From: Nocardia ninae NBRC 108245
Lineage (GTDB): Bacteria > Actinomycetota > Actinomycetes > Mycobacteriales > Mycobacteriaceae
Direction: 5' to 3'
NCBI RefSeq assembly: GCF_007990755.1
Contig: NZ_BJXA01000004.1
Coordinates: forward strand, 1-64,000
Length of the DNA stretch: 64,000 nt
Position numbers and translations under genes: made by a program. This document shows positions 55,367 to 63,453 of the stretch, in pieces. Below the pieces are notes generated by a model that saw only the letters and a list, made by a program, of their open reading frames with translations, was not told where the DNA came from and ran no database searches. Every line of letters begins with the position of its first letter. Position 1 is the first letter of the stretch.

Positions 55367-55897
55367 ATGCGGTTCTCAGTGGAAGGTACCCAGGAGGGCC
55401 TACGCGTCCGGATGCGGTTCGAACAGCACCGCCGTCGCCTCCTGGCCACCCGGATCGTCTTGGCAGTCCTTGCCGTACAGGGTGCCGCCATCGGCCTGTG
55501 GGCGACCTTCGCGCCGCACTCCTGGTACACCAGCTTTCCAGGCTTCGGCATGCAGTGGATCTCCCCCGACGGCCCGTTCAACCATCATCTGGCGGCTGAT
55601 GTCGGCGCGTTCTTCCTGGCACTCACCGCGGTGACCATCGGAGCGCTGGTCCTCAACAGCACCGCGGCGGCCCGCCTGGCTGGTATCGGCTGGCTGACCT
55701 TCAGCCTGCCGCACTTCGTCTACCACGCCTTCCACCGGCCCGAGGGGATGGGCGGGGTCAGTCTGACCCTCAGCCTGCTCGCCGCCGCGCTCTTGATCGC
55801 CCTCGGCCTCGCCTGCCTGGTACTACCGCCACGCGGCGATATCCCGATGACCGATCCCGCGCCCGTGCACGTCCGATTCCCGCGTCGCCGCCGCTGA
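55367..55897 (+). CDS. Four-TM membrane protein
   Basis: A 176-residue protein with four predicted helices (RIVLAVLAVQGAAIGLW; FFLALTAVTIGALVL; LAGIGWLTFSLPHFVYHAF; LLAAALLIALGLACLVL). The segment HSWYTSFPGFGMQWIS lies between the first two. No family is recognised. ATG 55367 has GGAGAG upstream. Ends in a clear terminator 9 bp after the stop. Monocistronic. Confidence 0.78.
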   Translation: MRFSVEGTQEGLRVRMRFEQHRRRLLATRIVLAVLAVQGAAIGLWATFAPHSWYTSFPGFGMQWISPDGPFNHHLAADVGAFFLALTAVTIGALVLNSTAAARLAGIGWLTFSLPHFVYHAFHRPEGMGGVSLTLSLLAAALLIALGLACLVLPPRGDIPMTDPAPVHVRFPRRRR

Positions 55898-55905
55898 CCG
55901 ACGAC

Positions 55906-55941
55906 AACGCCCCACAACCCGGCTAGGCGTTGTGGGGCGTT
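55906..55941 (+). terminator. Terminator hairpin
   Basis: Perfect 13-bp stem AACGCCCCACAAC (55906-55918) with GTTGTGGGGCGTT (55929-55941), 10-nt loop, just past the four-TM gene stop. Confidence 0.88.
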
Positions 55942-56072
55942 TGCATTGTCTGTGCGGCTGGGGGCTGAGCTACGCCGTCCGGACCGCGAGCAGGCGGTCC
56001 TTCGCGAGGCAGAGCCGCGCCACCGACGTGAGTATTCGTTCCCCGGTTAGATCAACCGCGAACTGTTGCTGT

Positions 56073-56387
56073 TCAGTCCTTCAGTGCGTCGAGCAGCGCC
56101 GCACGCTGACGTGCGCCGAGCCCGCCGATCCGACGATCCTCCGGGATCTCCGCCTGATCCATCAGCTTGGCAGCCTTCACCGGTCCGACGCCGGGCAGAG
56201 CCTTGATCACCGCGGCGACCTTCGTCTTCTTGACCAGCTCATCAGAGTCGGCCTTCTTCAGCAGGTCGGCGACCGAAACCTTGCCCGCCTTCACCTTGCC
56301 GATCAGTTCGGAGCGCGCCTTGCGGACCGCTGCCGCTTTGGCCAACGCTTCAGTGCGCTGCTCCGCGGTCATGGTAGGCAGTGCCAT
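56073..56387 (-). CDS. mihF: Actinobacterial integration host factor (mIHF)
   Basis: A 104-residue nucleoid-associated protein. KARSELIGKVKAGKVSVADLLKKAD, KKTKVAAVIKALPGVGPVKAAKLMDQ (H2TH/HhH DNA-binding) and ISEDRRIGGLGARQRAALL-like end (IPEDRRIGGLG) identify mIHF. It bends DNA and is essential in M. tuberculosis. ATG 56387 has AGGAG six bases upstream; the frame opens further upstream without homology. Usually gmk follows mihF, but here a terminator and a convergent gene lie downstream. Confidence 0.95.
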   Translation of the reverse strand: MALPTMTAEQRTEALAKAAAVRKARSELIGKVKAGKVSVADLLKKADSDELVKKTKVAAVIKALPGVGPVKAAKLMDQAEIPEDRRIGGLGARQRAALLDALKD

Positions 56388-56926
56388 GTCTCCTCCGCTT
56401 CCACTCGTCACTCGAACATCTGGTTGACCGGACCGAGTAAACAGCACTTCACCGGCAGCGCAAGGCCGACACACCGGGATCGGTTCGGCGGAGTTAGCGA
56501 TGAGTTTCCTGGCTTCGCGCCGCCGAACGCAGTAATCAGCGGGCAAAAAGGACGAAATCCGACCCCGGTCCGCTGACCGGACCGAATGCGTCCAGTCGGT
56601 AACGCCCCGCCCGGTCAGAGCGACAGAATTAACGAAAGCATCAGCGCGGGATGAAGGTTCAACGGCGAGCCACGGGGGATCAAAGATGATCCCCGGCACC
56701 GGGCGCGAGCGGGTTTTCCGATCGTCACCGTGTCCTATTGCGCGGATGCTGACAACAGCACAGCGGAAACGGGGGCAGGTAACTTTCGGGGGGATTCCCC
56801 ACGGCCCGAGCCACATCGATCGCCGTGGACAGCGCAACGAGAGCGCGGAACCGATCCTTGACCGCCCCCGCCGCTGTGCTGCTACGCTGCCGAACTAGAA
56901 CAGGTTCCAATTCGGCAGGAGTTCCG
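56388..56926. other. Divergent intergenic region mihF / SnoaL
   Basis: 539 bp without a gene. Candidate plus-strand promoter for the SnoaL-like gene: TTGACC (56858-56863) and TACGCT (56883-56888), spacer 19. The mihF promoter should lie near 56430-56470 (minus) but is not clear. No repeats or RNA gene recognised. Confidence 0.4.
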
Positions 56927-57304
56927 ATGGCCAAGCAGATCCGCGACGTGGTCGAGCAGTACGTGAAACTGGTCGGTTCCGGGCCGACCGAGGCCGTCGT
57001 CGAGCTCTACGCCCCCGACGCGACCGTCGAGGATCCCGTCGGCACCCCGGTCCGGCACGGGCACGCCGCCATCCGGGAGTTCTACGACGTGCTCGCCGCA
57101 CTCGACCGGGAGACCGAACTGCGGCCCGAGACCATCCGCATCGCGGGCAACGAGGCGGCATTCATGTTCACCGTCGTCACCCGGGTCGGCGGTCAGCGCT
57201 TCACCCTCTCCCCCATCGACGTGATGGAATTCGACGACGAAGGCAAGATCGTGCGCATGCGCGCCTTCTGGAGTCAGGAAGACATGGCGATCGAACCCGA
57301 GTGA
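56927..57304 (+). CDS. SnoaL / ketosteroid-isomerase-like protein
   Basis: A 125-residue NTF2-fold protein: VEQYVKLVGSGPTEAVVELYAPDATVEDPVG, then REFYDVLAAL and FMFTVVTRVGGQRFTLSPIDVMEFDDEGKIVRMRAFW. The DATVEDPVG segment provides the Asp common in delta-5-3-ketosteroid isomerases. AGGAG five bases before ATG 56927. Substrate unknown; no steroid genes nearby. Confidence 0.88.
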   Translation: MAKQIRDVVEQYVKLVGSGPTEAVVELYAPDATVEDPVGTPVRHGHAAIREFYDVLAALDRETELRPETIRIAGNEAAFMFTVVTRVGGQRFTLSPIDVMEFDDEGKIVRMRAFWSQEDMAIEPE

Positions 57305-57495
57305 CTCGCCGGGTTTTTCGGCGCAGATAGCGCTTCAGCGTGTCTTCGGCGCGCGGAATCGACTATGAAGAGTAGGTGTCGATGCCTCCTGTCCGCTACC
57401 CTCGCAGCGAGCTACTACCCAGCTCCCGGTGATCGGGCAGCCCGGCATCTCCCGATTTGTCGAGTTCCGTTCCGCCCATCCACTTTTGGAGCCGC

Positions 57496-58311
57496 ATGCC
57501 CGAGGAACACCCCTTCGACGATGTCGCGCAGTTGGCCAGGCGGGTCGAGCGGGCCCGCGGCCGGCTGGCCTACCAGTTCGATCCCGCGCTCACCGAGGCC
57601 CTGGCCGAGGACGAGCTGGAGGCCGAGCGTGAACTGGCCGAACGCATCCGCACCCAGGACCGCGGGCAGCGCTGGAAGTACGCCGAAGCCGTCTCCGCCG
57701 CCGCCGACCGCGCCAGGCAGACCAAAGAAGCGATCGAAAAGGCCGACATCCGCGACCTGCTGATGGCCCGCAAAGCCATTGCCGCCCAGCGCCGCGAATC
57801 CAGCCCGCACGCCCAGCTCGCCTCGCTCTACCGGCATCGCGCCTGGTCGCTGCGCGCCCTCGCGGGCGTGGTGATCGCGGGCATGCTGTGGTCGGCCGTC
57901 AACGTGCAGCACAACATCGCGCCCGACGGCATCACCGACCCGCTGTACTGGTTCAGCTACCTGGTCGAGGCGATGATCAGCGTCTGCCTGGTCATCATCA
58001 TGATCGGCACCACCAAACTCTCCGAATGGGGCGTGCTGAACAGCCGCCGCCAAGTCGTCTCCGCCGAAATCGTGCTGCTCGCACTGACTGTCGGGTTGAA
58101 CACCTACCCGCACGTCAAGGACGCACGGTGGTTCGACGCCGGCGTGCACGCGGTCGCACCGATGATGATCGGTGTCGCGCTGCTGACACACAATGCGGCG
58201 AGTGCGCGGTACAGCCAAGCGATCACCCGGGCCACCGAGCACATCCGCGAGAATCCTGATCGGCCGCGGCCGATGCACGACAGCACGCTGCTCGGCGCTA
58301 CGCGCGGGTAA
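57496..58311 (+). CDS. DUF2637-like membrane protein
   Basis: A 271-residue protein. A charged helical N-terminus (ERARGRLAYQ ... ERIRTQD) precedes about four TM helices (ALAGVVIAGMLWSAV; YLVEAMISVCLVIIMIG; AEIVLLALTVGL; AVAPMMIGVALL). It resembles DUF2637/SpdB-type proteins that occur on actinobacterial conjugative plasmids and integrative elements; no other transfer gene is here. GAG before ATG 57496 is weak. A terminator follows directly. Confidence 0.62.
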   Translation: MPEEHPFDDVAQLARRVERARGRLAYQFDPALTEALAEDELEAERELAERIRTQDRGQRWKYAEAVSAAADRARQTKEAIEKADIRDLLMARKAIAAQRRESSPHAQLASLYRHRAWSLRALAGVVIAGMLWSAVNVQHNIAPDGITDPLYWFSYLVEAMISVCLVIIMIGTTKLSEWGVLNSRRQVVSAEIVLLALTVGLNTYPHVKDARWFDAGVHAVAPMMIGVALLTHNAASARYSQAITRATEHIRENPDRPRPMHDSTLLGATRG

Positions 58312-58322
58312 TCGTCAGGTAG

Positions 58323-58344
58323 ACGGCGGTAGGGGGACCGCCGT
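58323..58344 (+). terminator. Terminator hairpin
   Basis: Perfect 8-bp stem ACGGCGGT (58323-58330) with ACCGCCGT (58337-58344), 6-nt loop, 12 bp past the DUF2637-like stop. No T tract. Confidence 0.6.
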
Positions 58345-58504
58345 GCCTGGTCGCTGTTATGAGGTACTGCCCCGGGTCGCCGAATCGGCACATGTTGTTG
58401 CGGGTCATGCGGGGTCGGCGGTACGGTTTGCGCAGGTAACGGGGGTGGGCACCGGGATACATCCACCTCGGATGGATTTCAGGCACCGGCGGTTAGGGGA
58501 ACGG

Positions 58505-59095
58505 ATGACCAGCAGGGGGAACAGACTGCGGGGGATCGCGCTGGTTGTGGGTGTCGGGTTGGTGTTGGCGGGGTGTGAGAAGTCGACGGATGGGGTGCCT
58601 ACTAGTAGTGGGCAGAGTTCGGTGAGTTCCACTGCGAAGCCGTCGGGTTCCACAGATGCGGATGCTGCGATCTGGGATCCGTGTACCGCGTTGCCGGATG
58701 ACGCGCTGCAGGCGAGCGGACTCAGCTTGGACACTCGGACCAAGGACGTCGCAGGTGTAGATCCAACTGGCTGGAAAGCTTGTAGTTGGCGATCTTCGGC
58801 CCGCTGGTACACCCTTGCTGTCCTCTCTGGTGATGTGCCTTTGGAACAGTTTCAGCAACGTCCCGACTACGAGGCGTTTACGCCAGTGACCGTCGGAAAC
58901 CGCAAAGGGGTGCGTTTCCTGAAGGTCGGGGACGACAAGCGCCTGACTTGTAGCGTCGCTGTCGAGATACCGCAGGGCAGCAAGGCCGGCACCGTGAGTT
59001 TCCTCGTCAATACACGACTTTCGGTAGGCAAACTCGGCGAGCCGTGCGATGAGGCTCAGCGGCACGCCAATGATTTCGCAAAGTTCTTGCCTTGA
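58505..59095 (+). CDS. DUF3558 lipoprotein
   Basis: A 196-residue lipoprotein. Lipobox GLVLAGC after a hydrophobic signal puts the lipidated Cys near residue 24. The mature part (WDPCTALPDDALQASGL ... KACSWRS ... LTCSVAVEI ... EPCDEAQ) has four more cysteines and matches the DUF3558 pattern common in Nocardia near ESX-type genes. First gene of the second ESX accessory locus, 13 bp before the WXG-like gene. Confidence 0.85.
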   Translation: MTSRGNRLRGIALVVGVGLVLAGCEKSTDGVPTSSGQSSVSSTAKPSGSTDADAAIWDPCTALPDDALQASGLSLDTRTKDVAGVDPTGWKACSWRSSARWYTLAVLSGDVPLEQFQQRPDYEAFTPVTVGNRKGVRFLKVGDDKRLTCSVAVEIPQGSKAGTVSFLVNTRLSVGKLGEPCDEAQRHANDFAKFLP

Positions 59096-59108
59096 GGAGG
59101 GGTTGACC

Positions 59109-59498
59109 ATGGCTTCCGATGGAGCGCAGGAGTGGCAGAAGCTGCTAGAGCTTGCCAATGCGGGGGAACTTTCGCTCGACCCTGAAGTTGGCAAGAATCT
59201 CGACGCGCAATGCCAGACCTATCTCGACGGACTTGATGACCTCCGCGACATGAGGCTAGAAGTCGACCACGTCACTGGATTCGGTGCTATGCCGTCAGGC
59301 CCGGTCCTCGAGCAAAAGTTCTCGTTGAAAGCGGCCGGTGGCGGGACGTCCATCGAAGGATCACTCCAAACGCACATGGAGGAAGTCCAACTGATGCGCC
59401 AGGTCTTTGCCAAGGCCATCGCGAACTACCATGCCGTCGACGAAGCCACGGGCCAAAAGATCGCTGCAATCGACGTCCCTGGGGAGGGCGGCTCATGA
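59109..59498 (+). CDS. ESX-associated small helical protein
   Basis: A 129-residue paralogue of the protein at 18309-18683: LANAGELSLDPEVGKNLDAQCQTY, MPSGPVLEQKFSLKA, and HMEEVQLMRQVFAKAIANY. GGAGG six bases before ATG 59109. Its stop overlaps the following WXG-like gene (ATGA), so the two are probably made as a pair and secreted as a heterodimer (inference). Confidence 0.7.
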   Translation: MASDGAQEWQKLLELANAGELSLDPEVGKNLDAQCQTYLDGLDDLRDMRLEVDHVTGFGAMPSGPVLEQKFSLKAAGGGTSIEGSLQTHMEEVQLMRQVFAKAIANYHAVDEATGQKIAAIDVPGEGGS

Positions 59499-60808
59499 GT
59501 CAGGACGACTACCGGGCCCGCATTATCGCGGCTCAACAGCAGTGGAACGACGAACGTACAGCCATCTACTCGCACCGCGGCAAACTCGCTCAGGATCTCG
59601 AGCAGGGCTACGATCCGCCGTCGATCACAAACCCTGGCGAGGACCTGTTCGCGATCGAGACTGGCACGCTGCAGGATCTCGTCAGCAAGGTCGAGGCGAT
59701 GAAACCCGGGCAGGCGTGGGAAGCCTCGCGGATGTGGCAGAACATCAGCGCGTCATTCCGCGAGAAGTCGAATGCATTCGGTGACTCCATCAAGGCCACC
59801 GTCGCCAACGGCTGGCGAGGACAGGCTGCGAACCAGGCTGTGGAGTCCGTCGGCCGGTACGTCGACCAGTCCCGTCAGCTCACCCTCGCAACCGAACTCA
59901 TCTCGGTGAAACTCAACGAGCTCTACACCGGTCTCCATCAAACGCAAGCGCTGATGCCTTGCGCCAGCGACAGCAGTCCCGACCTCCGCGGCAAGACACT
60001 GCCCAGCGAAGGCGTGCTGAAGGTCGACGACCACAACCAAACCGAGGCAACCGCGGAGGCGCGGCGAGTGCTGCGCACGGTGTACTGGCAGGTTGCGAAC
60101 CAGACCGACAATGGTGTGCCGGTGGTGCCGAACTCGCCGACGCTGGTGAACAATCCGGATCAATCGGTGTCTCCCCCGTCGACTTCCTCCGGTCCGACGA
60201 CGTCCTCTGCCACGGGCGATCCGTCGAAGCAGGAAAATCCGACGTCGGCCGAGAACCAGGCAGCGGATCCGAAGCAGGATCCGAACTCGTCCACCCAGCC
60301 CGCCGGCCAGAACTCACAGACCAATCCGGCCGGCACGACTACACCGCAATCCACCACGCAGGCAACCAATCCCACGTCGCCTTCGAATACCACTCCGGCC
60401 GGCACGCCGAACCCGAATACTCCGAGCACCACAACGACTCCGGGAACTCCAGTACCCAGCCGCAGCACCTCGCCCGGTAGCCCGGCAACTACGCGTTCGC
60501 CGGGCAGCCCCGGCAGCCCTGGAAGTCCCGGCACCCCAAGCACTCCCGGCACGCCCGCCCCTGGTCGCAGCGTCCCTGGCAGTCCCCAGCAGCCCGGGAC
60601 CGTGGCCCCAGCAGCCGCCCGCACCGGGACAAGCACCGGCGCCGCCGGACGTCCCGGAATGAGCGGTATGCCGATGGCCGGTGCCGCCGGTAAGCAGGAT
60701 GACGAGGAGAACACCCATCAGACCAAGGATTACTTGATCCGAGATTGGTCCGAAGAACTCCTCGGCGAACCGACCAAAGCTGTTCCCCCGGTGATCGGGG
60801 AAAACTGA
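59495..60808 (+). CDS. WXG-like protein with Thr/Pro/Ser-rich tail
   Basis: A 437-residue protein. A helical N-terminal 210 residues with NGWRGQAANQAV (WxG) near 110, then a Thr/Pro/Ser/Gly-rich extended tail (SPGSPGSPGSPGTPSTPG) and a short acidic/basic end. Resembles, in layout, the Pro-rich protein at 18680-19885. Probable ESX substrate, with the EspG-like product of the next gene as chaperone (inference). Confidence 0.75.
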   Translation: MSQDDYRARIIAAQQQWNDERTAIYSHRGKLAQDLEQGYDPPSITNPGEDLFAIETGTLQDLVSKVEAMKPGQAWEASRMWQNISASFREKSNAFGDSIKATVANGWRGQAANQAVESVGRYVDQSRQLTLATELISVKLNELYTGLHQTQALMPCASDSSPDLRGKTLPSEGVLKVDDHNQTEATAEARRVLRTVYWQVANQTDNGVPVVPNSPTLVNNPDQSVSPPSTSSGPTTSSATGDPSKQENPTSAENQAADPKQDPNSSTQPAGQNSQTNPAGTTTPQSTTQATNPTSPSNTTPAGTPNPNTPSTTTTPGTPVPSRSTSPGSPATTRSPGSPGSPGSPGTPSTPGTPAPGRSVPGSPQQPGTVAPAAARTGTSTGAAGRPGMSGMPMAGAAGKQDDEENTHQTKDYLIRDWSEELLGEPTKAVPPVIGEN

Positions 60809-60810
60809 GC

Positions 60811-61590
60811 GTGCGCAGTTGGAGATTCACCGGCCAGGAATTCGACATCCTCTGGTCGGCTTACGATCGCGATCGTCTGCCCTACCCGCTGGCCTTCCGC
60901 CCCACTACCGCAGTCGACTGGGACGACCTTGTGCGGCAACGAGAGTCGGCGGTCGAGGCGCTACTCGGCCAGTATTCGGAGAATCTGGAACTCGCCTTGT
61001 CGACGTTGCTGGAGCCCGAAGCACGCGTCGAATCCAAGGGTTTCGGCGGTTCCGGCCTCACCGCGGTGTTCCGATTCCACGGTGCGGTCCGAAACGGTTC
61101 CGGCGCCACTCTTGTTCAGCTGCCCGGCCCAGCCGAAGACACCGGCGGTGACGTGATCATGGGCTTGTGTGCACCGAGCGAGGTGGCCGCGGCGGCGGTG
61201 TCGGCATTGCCGAAGGCCCAGGCAGGCAAGCAACCTGCGGTCAGTTTTCGCAGGGACGAGATCGCCGCGGACCGTCAGCGCTACTCCCGTCGCGCGAACG
61301 AGGTGAGCATCAACGATCAGCTCAACCGGATGTTCAAGCGTGATCGTACCGCCGTCGGCGAGATCACCGTATTCCCCGGACCCGCAATGGATTCCAGACC
61401 GACAATCGACGGCCGCGGTTTCCTCTGGACCGACTACGCAGACGACGGTCGCTACTACATCAAATCCGGCGACCCGATTGTCGCCACTCCCATGAGCCCT
61501 ACCTCGATGACCAACGAAATAGCCCGCCTCCTCGACCTGACCCGCCGCTATTACCGCATGGAAAACGAGCAGACCAAAGCCACGTGGTGA
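60811..61590 (+). CDS. EspG-like ESX chaperone
   Basis: A 259-residue EspG-family protein: VRSWRFTGQEFDILWSAYDRD, GLTAVFRFHG, VTVFPGP-like segment (GEITVFPGPAMDSRP) and WTDYADDGRYYIKSGDPI. GTG 60811 is 2 bp after the preceding stop. In the first ESX locus the EspG gene precedes the clients; here it follows them. Confidence 0.8.
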   Translation: MRSWRFTGQEFDILWSAYDRDRLPYPLAFRPTTAVDWDDLVRQRESAVEALLGQYSENLELALSTLLEPEARVESKGFGGSGLTAVFRFHGAVRNGSGATLVQLPGPAEDTGGDVIMGLCAPSEVAAAAVSALPKAQAGKQPAVSFRRDEIAADRQRYSRRANEVSINDQLNRMFKRDRTAVGEITVFPGPAMDSRPTIDGRGFLWTDYADDGRYYIKSGDPIVATPMSPTSMTNEIARLLDLTRRYYRMENEQTKATW

Positions 61591-61595
61591 ACGGG

Positions 61596-62042
61596 CTACG
61601 GTCCGCCAGGCAGGCGTCTGCGGCCAGCGCACACCTCAGCGGCCAAATCGTCGTAACCGACCGCTAATTCGGCTAGTTGCTCCCAAGCGTCGCCCAGCTC
61701 CCACTGCGATGCACTCGCCAAGGCTGCAAAGGCGCAGGCGGTGAATTGGGCAAGGCGGTCGATCACGGCTCCGACAGTCTCGGTATGGATGTATGCGGCA
61801 CCGTGCGAGGGCGGTAGTTGCAGGGTGACCCAGCGATCGATGTCGCGCACCAATCTGGCGCGCCGCACGTCGATTTGATCGATATGCCTGCGGTCGGCAA
61901 TGGTTTCCCGGGCGGCATACAACCGTTGTTCGTGTAGGTCCGATAGCTCGCGCGCCAAGCGCAGTAACGGGTGGTCCACCGCTTGATCACCCCGGCAAGC
62001 TTGTAGCAGTTGATGTTTCGGCGGCAACGGATCGGTCGGCAT
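61596..62042 (-). CDS. DUF4254 protein
   Basis: A 148-residue actinobacterial DUF4254 protein: LLRLARELSDLHEQRLYAAR, RRHIDQIDVRRARLVRDIDRWV and HTETVGAVIDRLAQFTACAFAAL are family features (helical, with the ID-x-x-RA-x-L repeat). Function unknown. Converges on EspG with 5 bp between stops. ATG 62042 start. Confidence 0.82.
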   Translation of the reverse strand: MPTDPLPPKHQLLQACRGDQAVDHPLLRLARELSDLHEQRLYAARETIADRRHIDQIDVRRARLVRDIDRWVTLQLPPSHGAAYIHTETVGAVIDRLAQFTACAFAALASASQWELGDAWEQLAELAVGYDDLAAEVCAGRRRLPGGP

Positions 62043-62296
62043 CGGGGGTTCCTTGTGGCACAGGAGCGCAGCGCGGTGAGGGTGCGCCCGGCCAACAACG
62101 AAACTGTTAGGTTTGAGGTGGACTCCCTAACCGCATCGACCGGGCGCACATCAACAAAACACCTGCCAGGGTGGCGATGTGTGCGGCTTCGGGCGGCCCG
62201 AATGAACTCCCCCGAATCCCCAGCAAACCTCCCGCGGCAGTTGCCATGATCTACCCGATGCGGGTCGAACGGCCCGCCCGAAGTGGGGAGGACTTC

Positions 62297-63181
62297 ATGC
62301 CGGAAACCGGATCTACCCTGCCGCGAAGGCAACTCGGTCGATATCTGACGGAGTGGCGCAGTCGCGCGGGAATGAGCCAGCAGAAAGCCGCTGAGCTACT
62401 GGAGATGGGATCGAGCAGCCTGCAACGGCTGGAACGCGGACAGAACAGTCGGATCAAAGTCCGCGACATCCAGGCGGCGTGCGATCTGTACGGGGTGCCG
62501 AACGAACTGGCGGACGCGCTGACCGGGCTAGCCCGGCAGGCCAGCGTCAAAAGTTGGTGGCACGCGTACGGCGACCTCATTCCGAAAGACTTCGATGTGT
62601 ATGTCGGACTGGAATCAGCGGCCGTCAAGTTGTGCTCACATCAGCCCGAATTGGTGCCTGGCCTCTTCCAAACAGCTGACTACGTTCGCGCCTTGTTTCG
62701 TCTCGTTCGCCCAGACGCCGTTCGGGCCGAAGAAGACCGATGGGTCGAGCTGAAGATGCAGCGGCAGAACATCGTCACCCGCAAAAACCGCCCCACCACC
62801 GTCGACGTGGTCATCGGCGAAGCAGTTGCACGCCGCATGAACGGCGGCCCGAACGTCATGGCCGCACAACTCCGGAGATTGGCCGACGTCAGCACGAGAC
62901 CCAACGTCACGGTGCGTGTTCTCCCGTTCCGAGCGGGGTTCCCCGCCGGAATGTCGTTGGGACCATTCGTCATCCTGGACTTCGGCAAGACCGCAACCGG
63001 CGAGCCCACGGAGCCACCGGTCGTCTTCATCGAAGGCAGCTCTGTCGGCAACCTTTACCTCGAGGAGCCTGAAGACGTAGAACGCTACGATCGATCGTAC
63101 GAGATCATTCGGCGGGCAGCGTTGGACGCTGAACACAGCAGGAATCTGCTCCGGCAGATAGCAAGGGAGTATCTAGCGTGA
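62297..63181 (+). CDS. XRE regulator with DUF5753
   Basis: A 294-residue protein. HTH 10-70 (LGRYLTEWRSRAGMSQQKAAELLEMGSSSLQRLERGQ) followed by the DUF5753 domain (YVGLESAAVKLCSHQPELVPGLFQTADYVRALF ... EEPEDVERYDRSYEIIRRAAL). Such genes pair with DUF397 in actinobacteria (WhiJ-like), often controlling development or antibiotic production. ATG 62297 has GAGG six bases upstream. GTGA overlap with the DUF397 gene. Confidence 0.9.
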   Translation: MPETGSTLPRRQLGRYLTEWRSRAGMSQQKAAELLEMGSSSLQRLERGQNSRIKVRDIQAACDLYGVPNELADALTGLARQASVKSWWHAYGDLIPKDFDVYVGLESAAVKLCSHQPELVPGLFQTADYVRALFRLVRPDAVRAEEDRWVELKMQRQNIVTRKNRPTTVDVVIGEAVARRMNGGPNVMAAQLRRLADVSTRPNVTVRVLPFRAGFPAGMSLGPFVILDFGKTATGEPTEPPVVFIEGSSVGNLYLEEPEDVERYDRSYEIIRRAALDAEHSRNLLRQIAREYLA

Positions 63182-63390
63182 GTGCCGACCTTACTAGTAC
63201 TCGCTGGTTCAAGAGCAGCCGCAGCGAGGCACAAGGCGAATGCGTAGAAGTCGCCTTCCTCGCCGACGGCATGGTCGGTGTCCGAGACTCCAAGAACCCC
63301 AACGGTTCCGCCCTGACCTTCACCCTCGGCGAGTGGAACGCTTTTACCACCGGAGTCGTCGATGGGGAGTTCGATCACCCTCAGCTCTGA
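63178..63390 (+). CDS. DUF397 protein
   Basis: A 70-residue DUF397 protein: TRWFKSSRSEAQGECVEVAFL ... GVRDSKNPNGSALTF and GEWNAFTTGV are the family marks. GTG 63178 overlaps the regulator stop. It may modulate the HTH partner (antitoxin- or anti-regulator-like inference). A terminator follows. Confidence 0.9.
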   Translation: MSADLTSTRWFKSSRSEAQGECVEVAFLADGMVGVRDSKNPNGSALTFTLGEWNAFTTGVVDGEFDHPQL

Positions 63391-63406
63391 ACGCGTCCAG
63401 TGACCA

Positions 63407-63439
63407 GCCCTCGGATCGCTCAGTGAAATCTCCGAGGGC
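63407..63439. terminator. Bidirectional terminator hairpin
   Basis: Perfect 9-bp stem GCCCTCGGA (63407-63415) with TCCGAGGGC (63431-63439), 15-nt loop, between the DUF397 stop and the convergent ADP-ribosylglycohydrolase stop. Confidence 0.65.
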
Positions 63440-63453
63440 GCTTCACATTTGCG

